64,000 nucleotides of DNA from Citrobacter freundii (GTDB lineage: Bacteria; Pseudomonadota; Gammaproteobacteria; Enterobacterales; Enterobacteriaceae). The stretch spans positions 62,001 to 126,000 of the forward strand of contig NZ_JAALBX010000009.1 of assembly GCF_011077955.1 (NCBI RefSeq), given 5' to 3'. The translations under genes were made by a program, and so were the position numbers. A model generated the notes under the pieces. That model was not told the DNA's origin, ran no database searches, and saw only the letters and a list, made by a program, of their open reading frames with translations. Shown piece by piece: positions 1-8,421 of the stretch (the stretch's first letter is position 1; the number at the start of each line of letters is the position of its first letter).

Positions 1-200
1 CCGAACTGACAGGCAATAGCAGTCATCTGCTATTGCCTTGAACTGCTGTTGATGTGTGCAGCACGACGTTCAAAGGTGGCTCAGGCAGGGCAGCCTTCGG
101 GCTGGCCGGTGTCCTGTTAGGCCGGCGCCTGTTCTGGGCCATCACCATGAGCGTGAGAACTCCGATGATGGCCTGTTACCCCTGACAGGAGAACAGCTTC

Positions 201-962
201 ATGGTGGTTATTCCGCTTTCTGAACTCAGAAAAAAGCTCGATCGCCACTGTTATATTCCCCAGCACTGTGAAGATAATGACGAACTGATCCAGCTTCTGG
301 ATTTACGGGGCCCCACTCGGGCGGGTGTGCTGCAGCATGACAGTATTCTGCGCTGGGTGGATGAGGCCGATGCATGGAAGGCGCGTTTTCCTTCCCGATC
401 TTTGTCCCGCGCCGATCAGTATCCGCTTCACCTTGCCCTTAAAATCCACTGCCCCCATGCTCTTGCAGAGTCCCGTACCATGACTGTCCAGGCCGACTGT
501 GAAAACTATATCCAGGATAAATTACACCACCTCCGTCAGTTGCTGGCCTCAGTTATCTACGGCTTTGTCCTGCGTCTCACGGAGTTCCGTTTTGATGGCG
601 ATCACCCGCAGCTCCCCGGGCATCTGGCGTTTATTTTCCCCGGTGAACATGACCAGGATAAATGCATGAGCGACAACACTATCATCAAGGCATTGCGCGT
701 GATGGGCGACAACACATGGAAAGAGATCTGCGGTCACGGCTTCCGGGCGATGGCGTGCAGCGCGCTGAGTTAGTCGGGGCTGTGGACTAAAGAGGCGATT
801 GAAAAGCAGATGAGCCATCAGGAAAGAAACAGCGTGCGTGCCGCCTTTATTCATAAGGCTGAGTATCTGGAAGAAAGGATCAATATGATGCAGTGGTGGG
901 CGGATTATCTTTATACAAATACTGAGCAGTATTTGACGCCTTACCAGTATCCAGAAACCTGA
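201..962 (+). pseudogene. Broken P4-type tyrosine integrase, C-terminal part
   Basis: The reading frame runs from the ATG at 201 to a TGA at 960-962 but is interrupted by TAG at 771-773. From about codon 145 the translation matches the C-terminal catalytic part of P4-like island integrases as I recall them: MSDNTI, KALRVMG, CGHGFRAMA (the H-x-x-R pair), then after the stop SGLW, QMSHQERN, AAFIHKAEYLEER and a QWWADYL tail. The tyrosine nucleophile usually sits in AAYIH or AAYNH. Here it is Phe (TTT), so the enzyme would be dead even with stop read-through. The first 140 or so codons do not look like a P4 integrase N-terminus and I do not recognise them, so the gene may be a recombined chimera. 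It marks an old mobile-island border. No tRNA gene is visible nearby. Confidence 0.75.
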
Positions 963-991
963 AGGAAGCATCATAACGTTCCCTCCTGTTT

Positions 992-1030
992 TGGTCGTTC
1001 TTTGCCCCGTTCAGAGGCAAAGAACGACCA
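992..1030. other. 15-bp perfect inverted repeat after the integrase relic
   Basis: Arms 992-1006 and 1016-1030 are perfect inverted repeats (TGGTCGTTCTTTGCC and its complement) around a 9-nt loop. It lies 30 bases after the integrase stop. No T-run follows on either strand, so it is a weak terminator candidate. It could also be an element-end structure. The rest of 963-1269 shows no gene and no other signal I recognise. Confidence 0.5.
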
Positions 1031-1269
1031 GCGCGTAATAATCAACAGAAATGAGTTGCTTTAGCGTGTGTCAGAATTCTATAGGGCGACATGCGGCTGT
1101 CCCTGTGATTGTTTCAGCCCATAATAGTAACAAATGCGAAGCACCGAAGATCTACCACCGACCAATGGTGAACCAGTGGAAGCGCGTACCCGTAAGGGAA
1201 TGATCGCCAGTCTCATAGAAACCATTACTTAATGAATTAGCCCGCTTTTTTACACGAGCGTATTCGTTT

Positions 1270-1695
1270 TTAGAACTCACGAGATACCGTTAAATAACCA
1301 TTGAACCTTACAGAGCATTCATCGTTATTTAGCAAACTGGACGCTATGAAAACATCACGCTTGCCTTTGCTGTCGGTGTAAGTGTATTTGGCCGTCAGAT
1401 TGAGTACATCCTTGTCGTAGTAAACGTTGTAATAGTCTTTGACAGAAAGACCATTCCCCCCTTTTGCATCAGCCTGCGCAAGCTGATGCGCAAAAATGTC
1501 TGAAACTGGCTCAATACTCAAGATTTCGACCTTCGTTTTACCACGATCGATACCTTTCACTCCGTCTTTACTCACGGCAGATAAAAGCATCTCTTCGTTG
1601 TAGTGACCCGGCCCAGCACACTCGCTACCCGGAAGATCAGTAGCATGACCAGTGAATGGCAGCATCGCCAGAACCAGAACATAGCGACCAATCAT
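1270..1695 (-). CDS. Periplasmic immunity protein, Tldi1-like
   Basis: A 141-residue protein with a clear N-terminal signal peptide (hydrophobic YVLVLAML core, likely cleavage after GHA near residue 18). The mature part is small, with two cysteines (CAG near residue 26 and ECSV near 127) that could form a disulfide. Its ATG overlaps the TGA of the upstream Tlde1-like fragment by four bases (ATGA), the usual tight coupling of a toxin with its immunity gene. In Salmonella, Tldi1 is the periplasmic immunity protein for the type VI secretion L,D-transpeptidase effector Tlde1. The assignment here rests mainly on that adjacency plus the signal peptide, because I cannot confirm the family by alignment. 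The gene looks intact although the toxin gene is only a fragment. Confidence 0.55.
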   Translation of the reverse strand: MIGRYVLVLAMLPFTGHATDLPGSECAGPGHYNEEMLLSAVSKDGVKGIDRGKTKVEILSIEPVSDIFAHQLAQADAKGGNGLSVKDYYNVYYDKDVLNLTAKYTYTDSKGKRDVFIASSLLNNDECSVRFNGYLTVSREF

Positions 1696-2060
1696 CGAAC
1701 CACCTCTAAAGTCGCACCGTGATCTTTACTAACTAACGACCGCGTCGCTGGCCCCATGATGATACAGCCTTCGGACGCGAAGCCTTTAACACCATAGCGC
1801 TTATCACCGTGCATCCTGAAAGTTCGCATATCACGGGAATAAGAATTGCCGCTGATATGGTTGAGGGTGATGGTTAGCGGGCCTCTGCTTGCTTGATGTG
1901 AATTGTTCATTGTTTTCTTTGAAGTAATTAAAAGATGAGATTTGAAAAGTGCCGTCAAACCATTTTTTAAAATTGAATAGCTGTCCACCTTCTTAAAGGG
2001 GTATTCTTTGATCAGGATATAATTCATTAATGTTTTCGATGCCCTTATTGACAAGTTCAT
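1692..2060 (-). pseudogene. C-terminal fragment of Tlde1-type L,D-transpeptidase effector
   Basis: From about residue 58 onward the frame carries the catalytic half of the Tlde1 (DUF2778) family: GPLTITL, then FRMHGD (the HGD histidine motif) and SEGCIIMGP with the catalytic Ser/Cys signature, ending LEVVR. These effectors are injected by type VI secretion and act on peptidoglycan tetrapeptides. The usual N-terminal half, with its glycine-rich strand region, is absent. Codons 1-50 are out of frame with, and overlap, the tail of the pseudogene at 1911-2502. The real fragment therefore probably begins near the ATG at 1908-1910. Without the N-terminal half it is unlikely to be an active, exportable toxin. 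The downstream immunity gene is intact. Confidence 0.6.
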
Positions 2061-2502
2061 AAGCCATCAAGAAGTGATATTCAGAATGACCACTATCATA
2101 AAGTGATTGACCAAGAAATAACTAATTGTTAGCTTTGGCCAAAATCGCCACAGGGTTGTTGTCTATTGAAATTGCTTTATCATAATGTGGAATGCAGCAT
2201 AATACTCTCCCTTGTGAGGAAAGGCGACTAGTTAAATTATTTTCAGCCATTGACCTAAGATTGTTATAAGATTCAATATTTTTCTCGTGCTCTTTCCAAT
2301 CGGCTTTGGGAATTGTATGTAATGCTTTCCTATAATAGATGATGGCATTGATTAGATCCTCTGAGTACCACTCTTTACGACGATATCTGTAGAGTTCGGA
2401 ATAACAGTTACCTAAGCAATATAAATAATGTGCTTCGTATATTGGATGTGGGAATTCGAAACCGTGTTTAATAAACCTCTCAACGAGTGTAGCTAACGAC
2501 AC
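1911..2502 (-). pseudogene. TPR-containing, LA2681/HEPN-like protein remnant
   Basis: An open frame from GTG at 2502 to TAG at 2122-2124 encodes 126 residues with TPR-like character (AHYLYCLGNCYSELYRY, INAIIYYRKAL, IPHYDKAISIDNNPVAILAKANN). The same frame continues past the TAG with plausible protein (LFLGQSLYDSGHSEYHFLMA, ending PDQRIPL), meets a TAA at about 2010, and goes on (LFNFKKWFDGTFQISSFNYF) until it reaches the Tlde1 fragment near 1910. Two in-frame stops in otherwise sensible protein mark a decayed gene. The motifs resemble the TPR half of LA2681-type proteins with a HEPN domain, from memory and unverified. Open frame also extends upstream of 2502 to about 2580 without an ATG. The region is visibly AT-rich compared with the flagellar cluster. 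Confidence 0.5.
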
Positions 2503-2632
2503 ATGATCGCTGTTTATGATGAACTGATCAGCTAACGTACCGAACTCATCTAGTTCATTTTTTGTGATTAAAAAATTGACTCCTTATCTACAAAATTAAT
2601 AAATAGAAAGGGCATTCTAGCCCCTCCGTAAC

Positions 2633-3133
2633 TTAAGCTACTGTAACTAATGTTTCTGACAGAAAATCTGTAAAGTTCGAAAATGAACCAAAGACATTTT
2701 CAGTACCTACATTATCTCTAATTTCAAAGAGATTTGTTTTACTGTCGTAGGTAAATATAGAAATGCTGTCATTGCCAATAACTATTCGCTCACTTAAATC
2801 AGGATTGATATAATTATCATTATCTCTGTAAAAATCATTCATCACAAACAAGTTTCTTACTAATGGCTCTGGTATGGATAGACTAAACAAGATCAGCCCA
2901 TCAAATTCAAATCCATCCATTGTTTTTAAGAAAGTAACATAATCAGGCTGATTTACGAATAACAGACAAACTTCATCACGTAGTTTTTCAAGCATTGGGC
3001 TTAAGCTAGAGGTTGATTTTCGCTTAGTTATACTCTCTATGTATTGGTCTGTGATAGGTTCTTCTATTGGATAATTCCAATTGGCCATTTTTCTTTTTAA
3101 AACATTCAGAATTTCACTAATATTATTATTCAT
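2633..3133 (-). CDS. SUKH/SMI1-KNR4-like immunity protein (YrhA-like)
   Basis: A 166-residue acidic, soluble protein with the look of the SMI1/KNR4 (SUKH) superfamily: an N-terminal helical lead (ISEILNVLKRKMANWNYP), a central FLKTMDGFEFDGLILFSL block, and a C-terminal FGSFSNFTDFLSETL helix. The closest remembered family is YrhA-like immunity proteins found behind Rhs toxin tips. It starts 15 bases after the stop of the HNH toxin fragment, the normal position for the cognate antidote. It is intact although the toxin lacks its delivery part. The function as neutraliser of the neighbouring HNH nuclease is inferred from position. Confidence 0.55.
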   Translation of the reverse strand: MNNNISEILNVLKRKMANWNYPIEEPITDQYIESITKRKSTSSLSPMLEKLRDEVCLLFVNQPDYVTFLKTMDGFEFDGLILFSLSIPEPLVRNLFVMNDFYRDNDNYINPDLSERIVIGNDSISIFTYDSKTNLFEIRDNVGTENVFGSFSNFTDFLSETLVTVA

Positions 3134-3148
3134 TTTAATTCCTAATAA

Positions 3149-3535
3149 TTAATTTAGCGGATAAATTGAACTAGTTGGCACAGCCCACGGTATTACTTTG
3201 CTCTCACCTGCTATCATACCTCTTGTTACGGATGATTGCATATTGGTAAGCACTTTATGGAATGGTTCATTTTCAATCAATGACAGGTTATCAAAAGCGT
3301 TAGTACCACCATCATCTAACGGTAACTTGTGGTGAACGCTCCAACCGTCAGGAACACCACCTTCTGACATACGCAATAAATCGGACGGATTAAACTTGCT
3401 TGCAGCTTCCGGTGTACCAGCTATATCTTTAAGGAAACTCTTCCTGATAGAGCTATTAAACTCGCGTCTTAAAGCTGCTGCTTTAGTAGGATCGCGCTTA
3501 ATATAGTTAATTTGCTTTATTTCTTTTTGCTTTTC
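3149..3535 (-). pseudogene. Orphan Rhs-type toxin tip with HNH nuclease motif
   Basis: From a stop at about 3538 the frame is open to the TAA at 3149-3151 (about 128 codons). The only ATG gives 75 residues starting at 3376. The C-terminal part holds an HNH-like signature: GWSVHHKLPLDDGGTNAFDNL, then NEPFHKVLT, and a tail ending SSIYPLN. This is typical of DNase tips at the end of Rhs or other polymorphic toxins. Upstream residues (KRDPTKAAALRREFNSSIRK) look like the pre-toxin linker, but no Rhs core or VgrG/PAAR part is present. The tip was therefore probably left behind by recombination at an Rhs locus, where silent tips with their immunity genes accumulate. The SUKH-like gene follows 15 bases downstream. 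Confidence 0.6.
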
Positions 3536-3968
3536 TTACCTATCACATTACTCTTCAGGCGCTGCTGCCGGCACCCCTATCACGCATCGCATCAATAACT
3601 GGGCCGGTGATGACAAAGCTATTCATCTGGCTCCCGATTGCTGGGGTGACGGTAATACCGGTATTTTCCTCGTTTACTATCCCGATGAAAATACCCAGTC
3701 AGTACGTTATTACATTAACGGTTGGATTAGTATTAGCGATTACCCGCAACGGGTAACACTTTACCCGTGGGCACTTGATAATATCTCAGCAGACACCTAC
3801 CTGCCATCGGCAAATAACGCTGACTCTGAAATAACGATGAATACCACATTATTAACGCTGTCATTTGGAACGCATAACGGCACGCTGGATGCAGCAAAAC
3901 AATTGATGAAAGAAAGGGTAGCGTTTATTTCTGGCGCTTTAAAACCAGAAATAAACGGTGGGCGGTAA
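3507..3968 (+). pseudogene. Start-less C-terminal fragment of an unknown protein
   Basis: Plus-strand frame open from just after a TAG at 3504-3506 to a TAA at 3966-3968. No ATG occurs until the final third. The protein from about 3558 reads sensibly: THRINNWAGDDKAIHLAPDC, GNTGIFLVYYPDENTQSVRY, YINGWISISDYPQRV, LDAAKQLMKERVAFISGAL. I do not recognise the family. The aromatic, beta-rich composition suggests a secreted or surface protein. It meets the minus-strand Rhs tip tail-to-tail with overlap at about 3507-3538, so the junction is recombinational. The 3969-4217 stretch after it has no gene that I can support. Confidence 0.4.
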
Positions 3969-4217
3969 ATCTTAGTTTTTATCGATTTTACAGGTTTACC
4001 GCTCGATTAAGGCATGCAGTACCAAAGCCGCACGGTGCGCCCCTCTCTGACCTTGCGCAACATGCCCTTCCCCGCCCGATGCAGCCCCCTGGCAATACGT
4101 TGATTCATCAATATTAATCTTTTAATAAAGGACAAATAAACCGTGGGGAAATCTTCACGTGTTACCCTTTTTCACAGTAATAACCCCTCTGGATTTCACC
4201 CGATTTGATGGTTCACT

Positions 4218-4979
4218 ATGCTGCGTAATAAGATTTCGCTCGCCCTGTTGTTTGGCCTGACATTTACCTGTCAGCAGGCCTGCGCGACGCATCACGTTGC
4301 CCCTACATCAAAACCGCATACGGAACGGAGTTATGCTGCGCGCCAGCGCATGTATAACCGCGCAAAATTATTCAAGCAATGGAAGGCGAAAAAAAACAAA
4401 GCCAGTAAAAATGTGGTGTATGGGAATAATGCGTCGAAAGTGGCGCTTCGTACTAAAAACCGCGTTCTGATCCGCGAACACCCTGAATGGTTTCCTGGCC
4501 CGTGGCGGGAATCGAATTCGCACTGGGATCACCTGCGCGACAGCGATGGCAGTTTTTATAGCGATCGCCTGCGCGACACCACGGATTTGATTGTCGACAG
4601 GCTGGAAGATCAGCTCGGCAAGCCCTATGTATGGGGCGGCACGTCGCCGGTTAACGGGTTCGATTGCAGTGGCTTAGTGTTCTTCGCCTACAATAAACTG
4701 CTGGCGACTAAATTACCGCGTACCGCGAATGAAATGTATCATTACAAGCAGGCGCACCCGGTGGCGAAACGCGATCTTAAACGTGGCGATTTAATTTTCT
4801 TCGGTATCCATTCCGGTGGCGATCATGCCGATCATGTGGGTGTATATCTCGGCAATGGCGATTTTATTGAAGCGCCGCGCACCGGGCTTAATATTCGTAT
4901 TAGTCATTTCGCTGACGATTTCTGGCAAGATCATTATCTTGGCGCCAGACGAATTCTCACTGCCAATAATATTCTTTAA
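4218..4979 (+). CDS. yafL: YafL-like NlpC/P60 peptidoglycan endopeptidase
   Basis: A 253-residue protein with a signal peptide (residues 1-23, ending ACA) and a C-terminal NlpC/P60 (C40) domain from about residue 125. The catalytic Cys150 lies in GFDCSGL and His206 in DHADHVGVY. The third position is Glu218 in FIEAPRTG instead of the common His, which is also how I remember E. coli YafL. The mid-region (SYAARQRMYNRAKLFKQ, REHPEWFPGP) matches my memory of YafL closely. Such enzymes cleave peptide stems of peptidoglycan in the periplasm. In E. coli K-12, yafL lies beside the Flag-2 relic (fhiA-mbhA). Here it lies at the edge of the full cluster and converges on lfhA across a strong terminator. 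A role in flagellar wall passage is only inferred. Confidence 0.85.
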   Translation: MLRNKISLALLFGLTFTCQQACATHHVAPTSKPHTERSYAARQRMYNRAKLFKQWKAKKNKASKNVVYGNNASKVALRTKNRVLIREHPEWFPGPWRESNSHWDHLRDSDGSFYSDRLRDTTDLIVDRLEDQLGKPYVWGGTSPVNGFDCSGLVFFAYNKLLATKLPRTANEMYHYKQAHPVAKRDLKRGDLIFFGIHSGGDHADHVGVYLGNGDFIEAPRTGLNIRISHFADDFWQDHYLGARRILTANNIL

Positions 4980-5000
4980 CTTTGAACGACCCTGCTAATA

Positions 5001-5044
5001 AAAGAAAAAGGCCATCAATAACATTATTGATGGCCTTTTTCTTT
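5001..5044. terminator. Strong bidirectional terminator after yafL
   Basis: Perfect 20-bp arms 5001-5020 and 5025-5044 around loop ACAT. The outer arms are A-rich on the left and T-rich on the right, so both strands give a GC-containing stem followed by a U-run. It would end yafL from the left and the minus-strand lfi/lfh operon from the right. Confidence 0.9.
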
Positions 5045-5174
5045 GCTGACTAAAATGCCCATTCTGCCAGGTCAGCACCACCTCGTTTTGATTCAGCCTG
5101 ATTAACGTCATTGTGAGATGTTACAGGACGGGAAAATTGCTTATTCAGGGTGTGGTATGCCGTTTTGGGTGCCC

Positions 5175-5205
5175 GTAAATCCGCCTTCTCCGAAGGCAGA
5201 TTTAC
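5175..5205 (-). other. Hairpin just after lfhA
   Basis: Arms 5175-5188 and 5192-5205 pair with one mismatch, 12 bases beyond the lfhA stop. It has no T-run and is probably a transcript-stabilising hairpin upstream of the main terminator. Confidence 0.4.
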
Positions 5206-5216
5206 TGTGTGTGCTG

Positions 5217-7307
5217 TCAGGACAGCGATCCCATCACTTTTAATTCCAGTTCATCCGGCACTTCGTTATACGACAGCACCTGCAATCCTGGCGCAAATAA
5301 CCGCGCGTAGCGCGACAACAGCGGACGAAGCTGTGGCGCTACCAGCAGCACAGGCTCTTTGCCTGCCGCTTTCATCTGCTCTTTGGCCTGAGGCATGGTG
5401 GCCTGGAATTGGCTCAACATATTCGGATCAACCGGCACGCTATCCAGCGGTACTTTATTCGCCTGTTGCGTCTGGTTCACCACGCCAAGCAGCAGATTTT
5501 CCAGATCGTTTTGCAAGGTATAAACCGATAACGTTTGATTGCGAACCAGCGGCGTAGCGATACTGCGGCGCAGCGCCAGGCGGACATCCGAGGTTAACAG
5601 CACGGGATCTTTCGTGGTGGCGCTACTGGCGACCAGCACGGTTGCAATGGTGACAATATCTTTGAGCGACACGCCCTCTGTCAGCAACTGGCGATACACC
5701 TTCAGTAACTGGCTGTAGTTCAAGGCTGCATTGAGATCTTCTGCAAGCTTTGGCGCTTGCGATGACAGACGATTATGCAGATGGGTCACATCATCGTAGT
5801 TAAACAGTTCAGGAATATACTGACGCACCACTTTGTTGACATGAGTCGCAATCACGCTGGCGCAATCAATGACCTGATACCCCAGATTTAACGCACGGGC
5901 TTTCTGCTCCACCTGAATCCAGGTCACCGGCATACGGTACGCCGGATCCATTCCCAAAATGCCGTCTATTTCGCCATAGGTTTCGCTGGTGGGCAGCGCC
6001 ATCAGCCGGTCAGCGGGGACATCCCCCTCTTCTGCCTGAATACCATTAATATAAATGGCGTACTGCGTCGGCTTGAGTCGAAAGTTTTCCCGGATGCGGA
6101 TCTCAGGCAGCAGAACGCCGCTGGTATCGGAAATCACCTGCCGTACGCCGCGTACCCGCTGAGTCAACGGCCCGCCTTTGGTTTTATCAACCAGCGACAC
6201 CAGTTTATAACCCAGGCTCAGGCTTACCGGTTCGATTAGCGGGATAGTTTCCCAGCTCACCTGTTGTTCCGGGGTATCGACAATCGCTTTGGTCAGGGTT
6301 TCCAGATTCTGTTCGGTTTCAACCGATGCCTGCGGTTGCTTGCTCTGACGCCACGCAGCATAGCCCAGTAACAGGGTAAACAGTAAAAACGGCAGATGGG
6401 GCATCCCTGGCACCACAGCGAGCATAAACATAATGCCCGCGGCGGTGTAGAGAATGGTGGGATTGGCCAGCAGTTGGCTGCGGACATCTTTGGAGATATC
6501 GCCGTTATCGCTCACGCGGGTCACGATCACCGCTGCGGCCGTCGACAATAACAGCGACGGGATTTGCGCCACCAGACCATCACCGATGGTCATTAACACA
6601 TATTGCTGGAATGCGGCGGCGGCGCTGAGATCGTATTTAAAAATCCCGATGCAAATCCCGCCAATCATGTTGATGGCCAGAATCATCATCCCGGCGATGG
6701 CGTCGCCGCGCACGAATTTCGATGCGCCATCCATCGCACCATAGAAATCCGCCTCATTTGCCGTGTCTTTACGACGCGCCTGAGCCTGAGCCTGATTAAT
6801 CAGACCGGCGTTCAGATCGGCATCAATCGCCATCTGTTTACCGGGCATCGCATCCAGCGTAAAGCGCGCTGACACCTCAGAGATACGCTCGGCCCCTTTG
6901 GTCACCACAATAAAGTTAATGATCATCAGGATAACGAACACCACAAAACCGACCACAAAGTTGCCGCCGATCACCACCTGGCCGAAGGATTCGATAACTT
7001 TACCCGCCGCGCCGGTGCCTTCATGGCCGAACAGCAATACGACGCGGGTTGAGGCGACGTTGAGCGTCAGGCGCATCAGGGTGGTTATCAACAATACCGT
7101 CGGAAACAGGCTAAAGTCGAGCGGACGCTTCGCCGTTACGCTCACCAGCAGTACCAGAACCGCCAGCACAATGTTGAAGGTAAAAAGAATATCAAGCAGC
7201 GCAGGCGGCAATGGCAGGATCACCATTGCAAGGATGCTAAGTAGCACCAGCGGCACGCCAAGATGGCTGGCCCGCAGTCCGCCTGTAAATTTAAATGACT
7301 TCGGCAT
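5217..7307 (-). CDS. lfhA: Flag-2 export gate protein LfhA (FlhA family)
   Basis: A 696-residue FlhA homologue of normal length. The first 310 or so residues carry the multi-pass membrane part. The FHIPEP-family signature (RISEVSARF..LDAMPGKQMAID) lies at about 141-162. The rest is the cytoplasmic ring domain that docks chaperone-substrate complexes in the flagellar type III export gate. The ATG at 7305-7307 (MPKSFKFTGG) was chosen because an upstream in-frame ATG would lie deep inside lfhB and add a basic, non-conserved leader. With this start the gene overlaps lfhB by 17 bases. It is the last gene of the minus-strand operon lfiM-N-P-Q-R-lfhB-lfhA. E. coli K-12 keeps only a truncated version (fhiA). 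This one looks full length. Confidence 0.95.
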   Translation of the reverse strand: MPKSFKFTGGLRASHLGVPLVLLSILAMVILPLPPALLDILFTFNIVLAVLVLLVSVTAKRPLDFSLFPTVLLITTLMRLTLNVASTRVVLLFGHEGTGAAGKVIESFGQVVIGGNFVVGFVVFVILMIINFIVVTKGAERISEVSARFTLDAMPGKQMAIDADLNAGLINQAQAQARRKDTANEADFYGAMDGASKFVRGDAIAGMMILAINMIGGICIGIFKYDLSAAAAFQQYVLMTIGDGLVAQIPSLLLSTAAAVIVTRVSDNGDISKDVRSQLLANPTILYTAAGIMFMLAVVPGMPHLPFLLFTLLLGYAAWRQSKQPQASVETEQNLETLTKAIVDTPEQQVSWETIPLIEPVSLSLGYKLVSLVDKTKGGPLTQRVRGVRQVISDTSGVLLPEIRIRENFRLKPTQYAIYINGIQAEEGDVPADRLMALPTSETYGEIDGILGMDPAYRMPVTWIQVEQKARALNLGYQVIDCASVIATHVNKVVRQYIPELFNYDDVTHLHNRLSSQAPKLAEDLNAALNYSQLLKVYRQLLTEGVSLKDIVTIATVLVASSATTKDPVLLTSDVRLALRRSIATPLVRNQTLSVYTLQNDLENLLLGVVNQTQQANKVPLDSVPVDPNMLSQFQATMPQAKEQMKAAGKEPVLLVAPQLRPLLSRYARLFAPGLQVLSYNEVPDELELKVMGSLS

Positions 7308-8421
7308 CGGGTTTTTGAACCTCTTTCGGGATGGCAATATGTCGATTGAGAATCGGGCGTTCCTGTTTGCCTTCGCGCCAGTGTTTAAGCTGCAGCACAT
7401 AGGTCAACACATGAGCAATCGCCCGATAAAGCTGAAACGGAATTTGTTGGTTAATTTGCGTGGTGTAATAAACCGACCGCGCAAGCTTCGGAAACTCAAC
7501 GATTTCCACATGATGTTCTTTGGCGATTTCGCGGATATAGAGCGCGATATCATCGGTGCCTTTCGCCACCACATAGGGCGCGGCGGCGCGTGAAGTATCG
7601 TATTTCAACGCCACGGCGAAATGCGTGGGGTTGGTTATTACCACATCGGCTTTCGGCACCACTTTGCGCATCTGCCCCATCGCCATCTGGCGCTGTACGC
7701 GGCGAATTCGCGCTTTCACTTCAGGCCGCCCTTCCTGATTTTTGTGTTCGTCTTTTTGCTCCTGTTTGGTCATGCGTAAATTTTTCATAAACGCGCGACG
7801 AACAAGCGGGACATCCGCCAGGGCAAAAAAAGCAAACAGCATGGCGAAATTGAGCATGATGTCCTGATAAAGCGTCAGGCCGTCCAGCACGGCCTGGCGG
7901 AAAAAGTGGCCTTGCAAATGGAGGAATGCGCCAAAATTGTTGCGCACGCTAAACCAAATCATCGCCAGCACGACCAGGCTTTTGAGCGTGGTTTTCCCGG
8001 TATCCAGCAAATGTTCGCCGGAAAACAACCGGCCCACGCCTTTAATCGGATTGATTTTATTGAAGTCCGGCATCAGTTTTTTCGGTAAAAACAGCCAGCC
8101 GCCGGGGACTAATGACGCCGCCATGGCCGCGAGCGGCAGGGGCACCAGCGTCAAAATAAATTTGCACAAAATAAGCAGGTTATGTTCAAGAAACTGGCCA
8201 ATCACCGCCGGTTCGTTAATGTGCTGAGCGTACTGATGAACGCTGATAAAACTTTCGCGCACATAGTCGCGGTACAACGGAAAGCTATTGCCCAACACCA
8301 CCCAGGCGGCAAATAACACCGACGCCAGCCCCATATCTTTGGAGCGCGGCACCTGGCCGTCTTCACGCGCTTTTCGCAGTTTCTGCGCGGAGGGTTTCTC
8401 TGTTTTTTCTTCACTGGACAT
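7291..8421 (-). CDS. lfhB: Flag-2 export switch protein LfhB (FlhB family)
   Basis: A 376-residue FlhB homologue: a basic N-terminus (SSEEKTEKPSAQKLRKARE), four membrane segments between about 30 and 210, and a cytoplasmic domain with the self-cleavage site NPTH at residues 264-267 inside VITNPTHFAVAL. Cleavage between Asn and Pro switches export from hook to filament substrates. The start at 8419-8421 matches the family N-terminus. An upstream ATG would add 15 residues inside lfiR. It overlaps lfiR by 11 bases and lfhA by 17, consistent with translational coupling. Confidence 0.95.
   Translation of the reverse strand: MSSEEKTEKPSAQKLRKAREDGQVPRSKDMGLASVLFAAWVVLGNSFPLYRDYVRESFISVHQYAQHINEPAVIGQFLEHNLLILCKFILTLVPLPLAAMAASLVPGGWLFLPKKLMPDFNKINPIKGVGRLFSGEHLLDTGKTTLKSLVVLAMIWFSVRNNFGAFLHLQGHFFRQAVLDGLTLYQDIMLNFAMLFAFFALADVPLVRRAFMKNLRMTKQEQKDEHKNQEGRPEVKARIRRVQRQMAMGQMRKVVPKADVVITNPTHFAVALKYDTSRAAAPYVVAKGTDDIALYIREIAKEHHVEIVEFPKLARSVYYTTQINQQIPFQLYRAIAHVLTYVLQLKHWREGKQERPILNRHIAIPKEVQKPDAEVI

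Noticed and set aside
1-200. tRNA or attachment site next to the integrase relic
   Set aside because: No cloverleaf-forming sequence or recognisable tRNA 3' end is visible; any attachment site lies left of the window or is lost.
6898-7593. 231-codon plus-strand open frame opposite lfhA/lfhB
   Set aside because: Antisense shadow of two well-supported genes; composition reflects codon bias of the opposite strand.
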